Source: Lumnitzera littorea (Eukaryota > Streptophyta > Magnoliopsida > Myrtales > Combretaceae). Taken from it: 64,000 nucleotides of DNA. The position numbers were made by a program, and so were the translations under genes. Below are positions 62,249-64,000 of this stretch, piece after piece. Below the pieces are notes generated by a model, which was not told where the DNA came from, did no database searches, and saw nothing but the letters and a program-made list of their open reading frames with translations. Every line of letters begins with the position of its first letter. Positions within the stretch are counted from its first letter, which is position 1. The DNA is taken from NCBI GenBank assembly GCA_024138015.1, contig JAMXBB010000008.1, forward strand, positions 5,590,723-5,654,722, read 5' to 3'.

Positions 62249-64000
62249 GACTAGTACGACTAAGAGCTAGCACTCCATTCCTTAAGGAATACAAATTTGG
62301 AACTTACCTTATATAATTAATTGACTAGAACATTTGACAAAATTTTTGTAGATTCCACAAGTTTTTATCGAAATCTATAAGCTTGATCAATTAACCAAAT
62401 TTTAAAGAGGGCATAATATTTCCAATTAGTGCATGACTTGTGAAAGTGGTGAGCGCCATACCAGTGATCATCCAAATTCAAATAATCCAAACAAAGTAAT
62501 AATATTTACAATACAATCACCACATGGAGCTCGACTCCCAAAAATATAGCACAATATTCGAGTGCACACACACCATACATGCACAATCACCTAATTACAA
62601 CTACAAGCAATGACTTATTTAAGTCTTCAAATATTCAGAAACAATATTTTGAAATGCTGTGAGACATTGATCCTAACTTACTTGGATTTTTCATTGCTCA
62701 ATGAGTTCCTATTGTCAAAGCTTGACTTCTTCGGAAGTCCAATGTTATGGTTGATATATTTAGTATTTATTCTAGTTATAAAAACAGCAATAATTAATTG
62801 CTATACCTTGGATTAAGTTTATGGACCTTGATTTTGATAGGTTATTGGTGCATAGAGACTTAAGGGTTTAGTTGTTTTTTGAAATGGTTCTTACCTTTGG
62901 TATTCTTCGACTTATAGTTTGAGTCAAGTTGATTATAGTTCTTAATTGGAACTAATAAGCTGGTTTATAGTTCTAAATTGAGATATCCTCTAAGTTACCT
63001 TTTTAGAATCCAGTCCATATTTTTAATCTATAATTTTTCTGATTTAGTCTCTAGAAATCCTAGTATGACAACTCACTGAATGAATCCTTGGATGTATCCA
63101 TTGAATCTAGTTAAATATCTCATATTTTACTAAAATTTCTGCATTCTCATCCTAATTTCTTGTTAGAATCAGTAATAACACACCTTTCATCCTTTGTTCG
63201 TTAAACATTTTATGGAAACCTCTTTTTATCATAACTAATGCTAGTATAAAGCATGTTATATCCAAAAAATTCATCGTGAATCGGCATCATGTGATATTTC
63301 CATATATTAATTAAACTTTTGCTCAAACAAAGCATTTCCCAAGTGTCCCTATAATTCAATTCTTAATTCATTAAAATAAAGGTAGCGAAGCATTTACATA
63401 TAAAACAACTTCTATATAAATTTTATTGAAATTAGCTGGGAGGATTTAATATTTTTAGTAAATTTTTTACCTTACAAGCGGAACGTATGGCGTCGCATTT
63501 TGTTGGTCACCACTCGCCAGACGTATTGGAGAGAATCCCCCTCGGCGCCAGACTATGAATTCCAAAAGCGCGTGATGACAGCTTGCTACCCGGTACATGA
63601 CCTAATTTTCGCCAGGAAATTCCAATAATTTTCCAAATTTTCTAAAATATATTCCTAAATTTTCCCAACTTTTGCTTGTTCACTCATCTTGTTACACTTA
63701 TGAGTACTTTCCATCTCTTGTTTACTCCTACTTTCAATAGATACAAGGAGCTCGGAATATACTATTATTTCCTTTTGAATTTTGTGGCTGTAGTGGTGAT
63801 GACTATTTTGTTCTCCAAAGGGACTTCCCCTAGCTAAGTTGATAAGTTATTGCGTCACAATGTCATGGCCTTATGTGGTTAAGTTGCCTAGTGTCTTGAT
63901 CTCCCATCCATTACCACGTACAGGTTGTGGAATTTAATTAGTTTCTTCTTTTATTTTAGTTTATTTATTTTATGTCATCTTATATTTTATCATTAGTTAG
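62249..64000. other. Unassigned flank, no convincing gene
   Basis: A short frame at 62610-62816 has no recognisable content. Bases 62400-62620 have an LTR-like flavour (repeated cacacacaccatacatgc wording) but no termini. Bases 63480-63610 form a GC-richer island (ggcgtcgcat, ctcgccagacg, cggcgccag) in otherwise AT-rich DNA. I cannot assign it. Confidence 0.35.

Noticed and set aside
1..64000. Endogenous pararetrovirus or other viral integration
   Set aside because: I saw no movement-protein, coat or caulimovirid RT motif; the readable RTs are Athila/Tat gypsy and Ty1-copia.
1..64000. tRNA, rRNA or CRISPR structures
   Set aside because: tRNA-like words occur only as retrotransposon primer-binding sites; no spaced repeat array or rRNA block was seen.

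Overview
This is a window of AT-rich plant nuclear DNA, very probably from a eudicot. The evidence is the plant LTR-retrotransposon lineages present (Athila/Tat-type Ty3-gypsy, Ty1-copia, a TRIM, and long chromovirus-like LTRs) and one plant-type PMEI/invertase-inhibitor gene. Apart from that gene (20451-20969, + strand) I see no intact host gene, tRNA, rRNA or CRISPR array. Most open frames are short and lie in decayed retroelements or in TA-rich microsatellites.

Layout. 1-1882: 3' part of a long LTR (copy A). 1883-6070: decayed Athila/Tat-like LTR end, PBS and unassigned AT-rich DNA. 6075-11770: minus-strand Athila/Tat element with LTR, PPT and a readable but broken integrase, RNase H and RT. 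12257-14610 and 19622-23975: two same-orientation copies of one 2.3-kb repeat; only the second holds an extra ~2.1-kb block, and that block carries the PMEI gene. 14142-~19160: another long LTR with an adjacent tRNA-Met-type PBS. 24655-26429: two truncated long LTRs. 26430-37999: a minus-strand Ty1-copia element (gag, protease, integrase, RT, 5' LTR) split by two long LTRs (E and C), each with a perfect 5-bp target-site duplication. 38000-44112: mostly unassigned, with an orphan copia LTR ending at 43145. 44113-62248: an Athila element with matching AATAT duplications, gag and ATHILA ORF-1 remains and no pol; its gag is split by a TRIM, the TRIM's 3' LTR is split by long LTRs F and G, and G is split by D. 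62249-64000: unassigned.

The main biological content is this insertion history: at least four levels of nesting that can be read from target-site duplications, a family of 3.4-4.4-kb non-coding long LTRs present only as solo copies or fragments, a TRIM, and a small host gene sitting in a block present in one repeat copy and absent from the other. Domain calls rest on reading translated motifs by eye; no database search was run.
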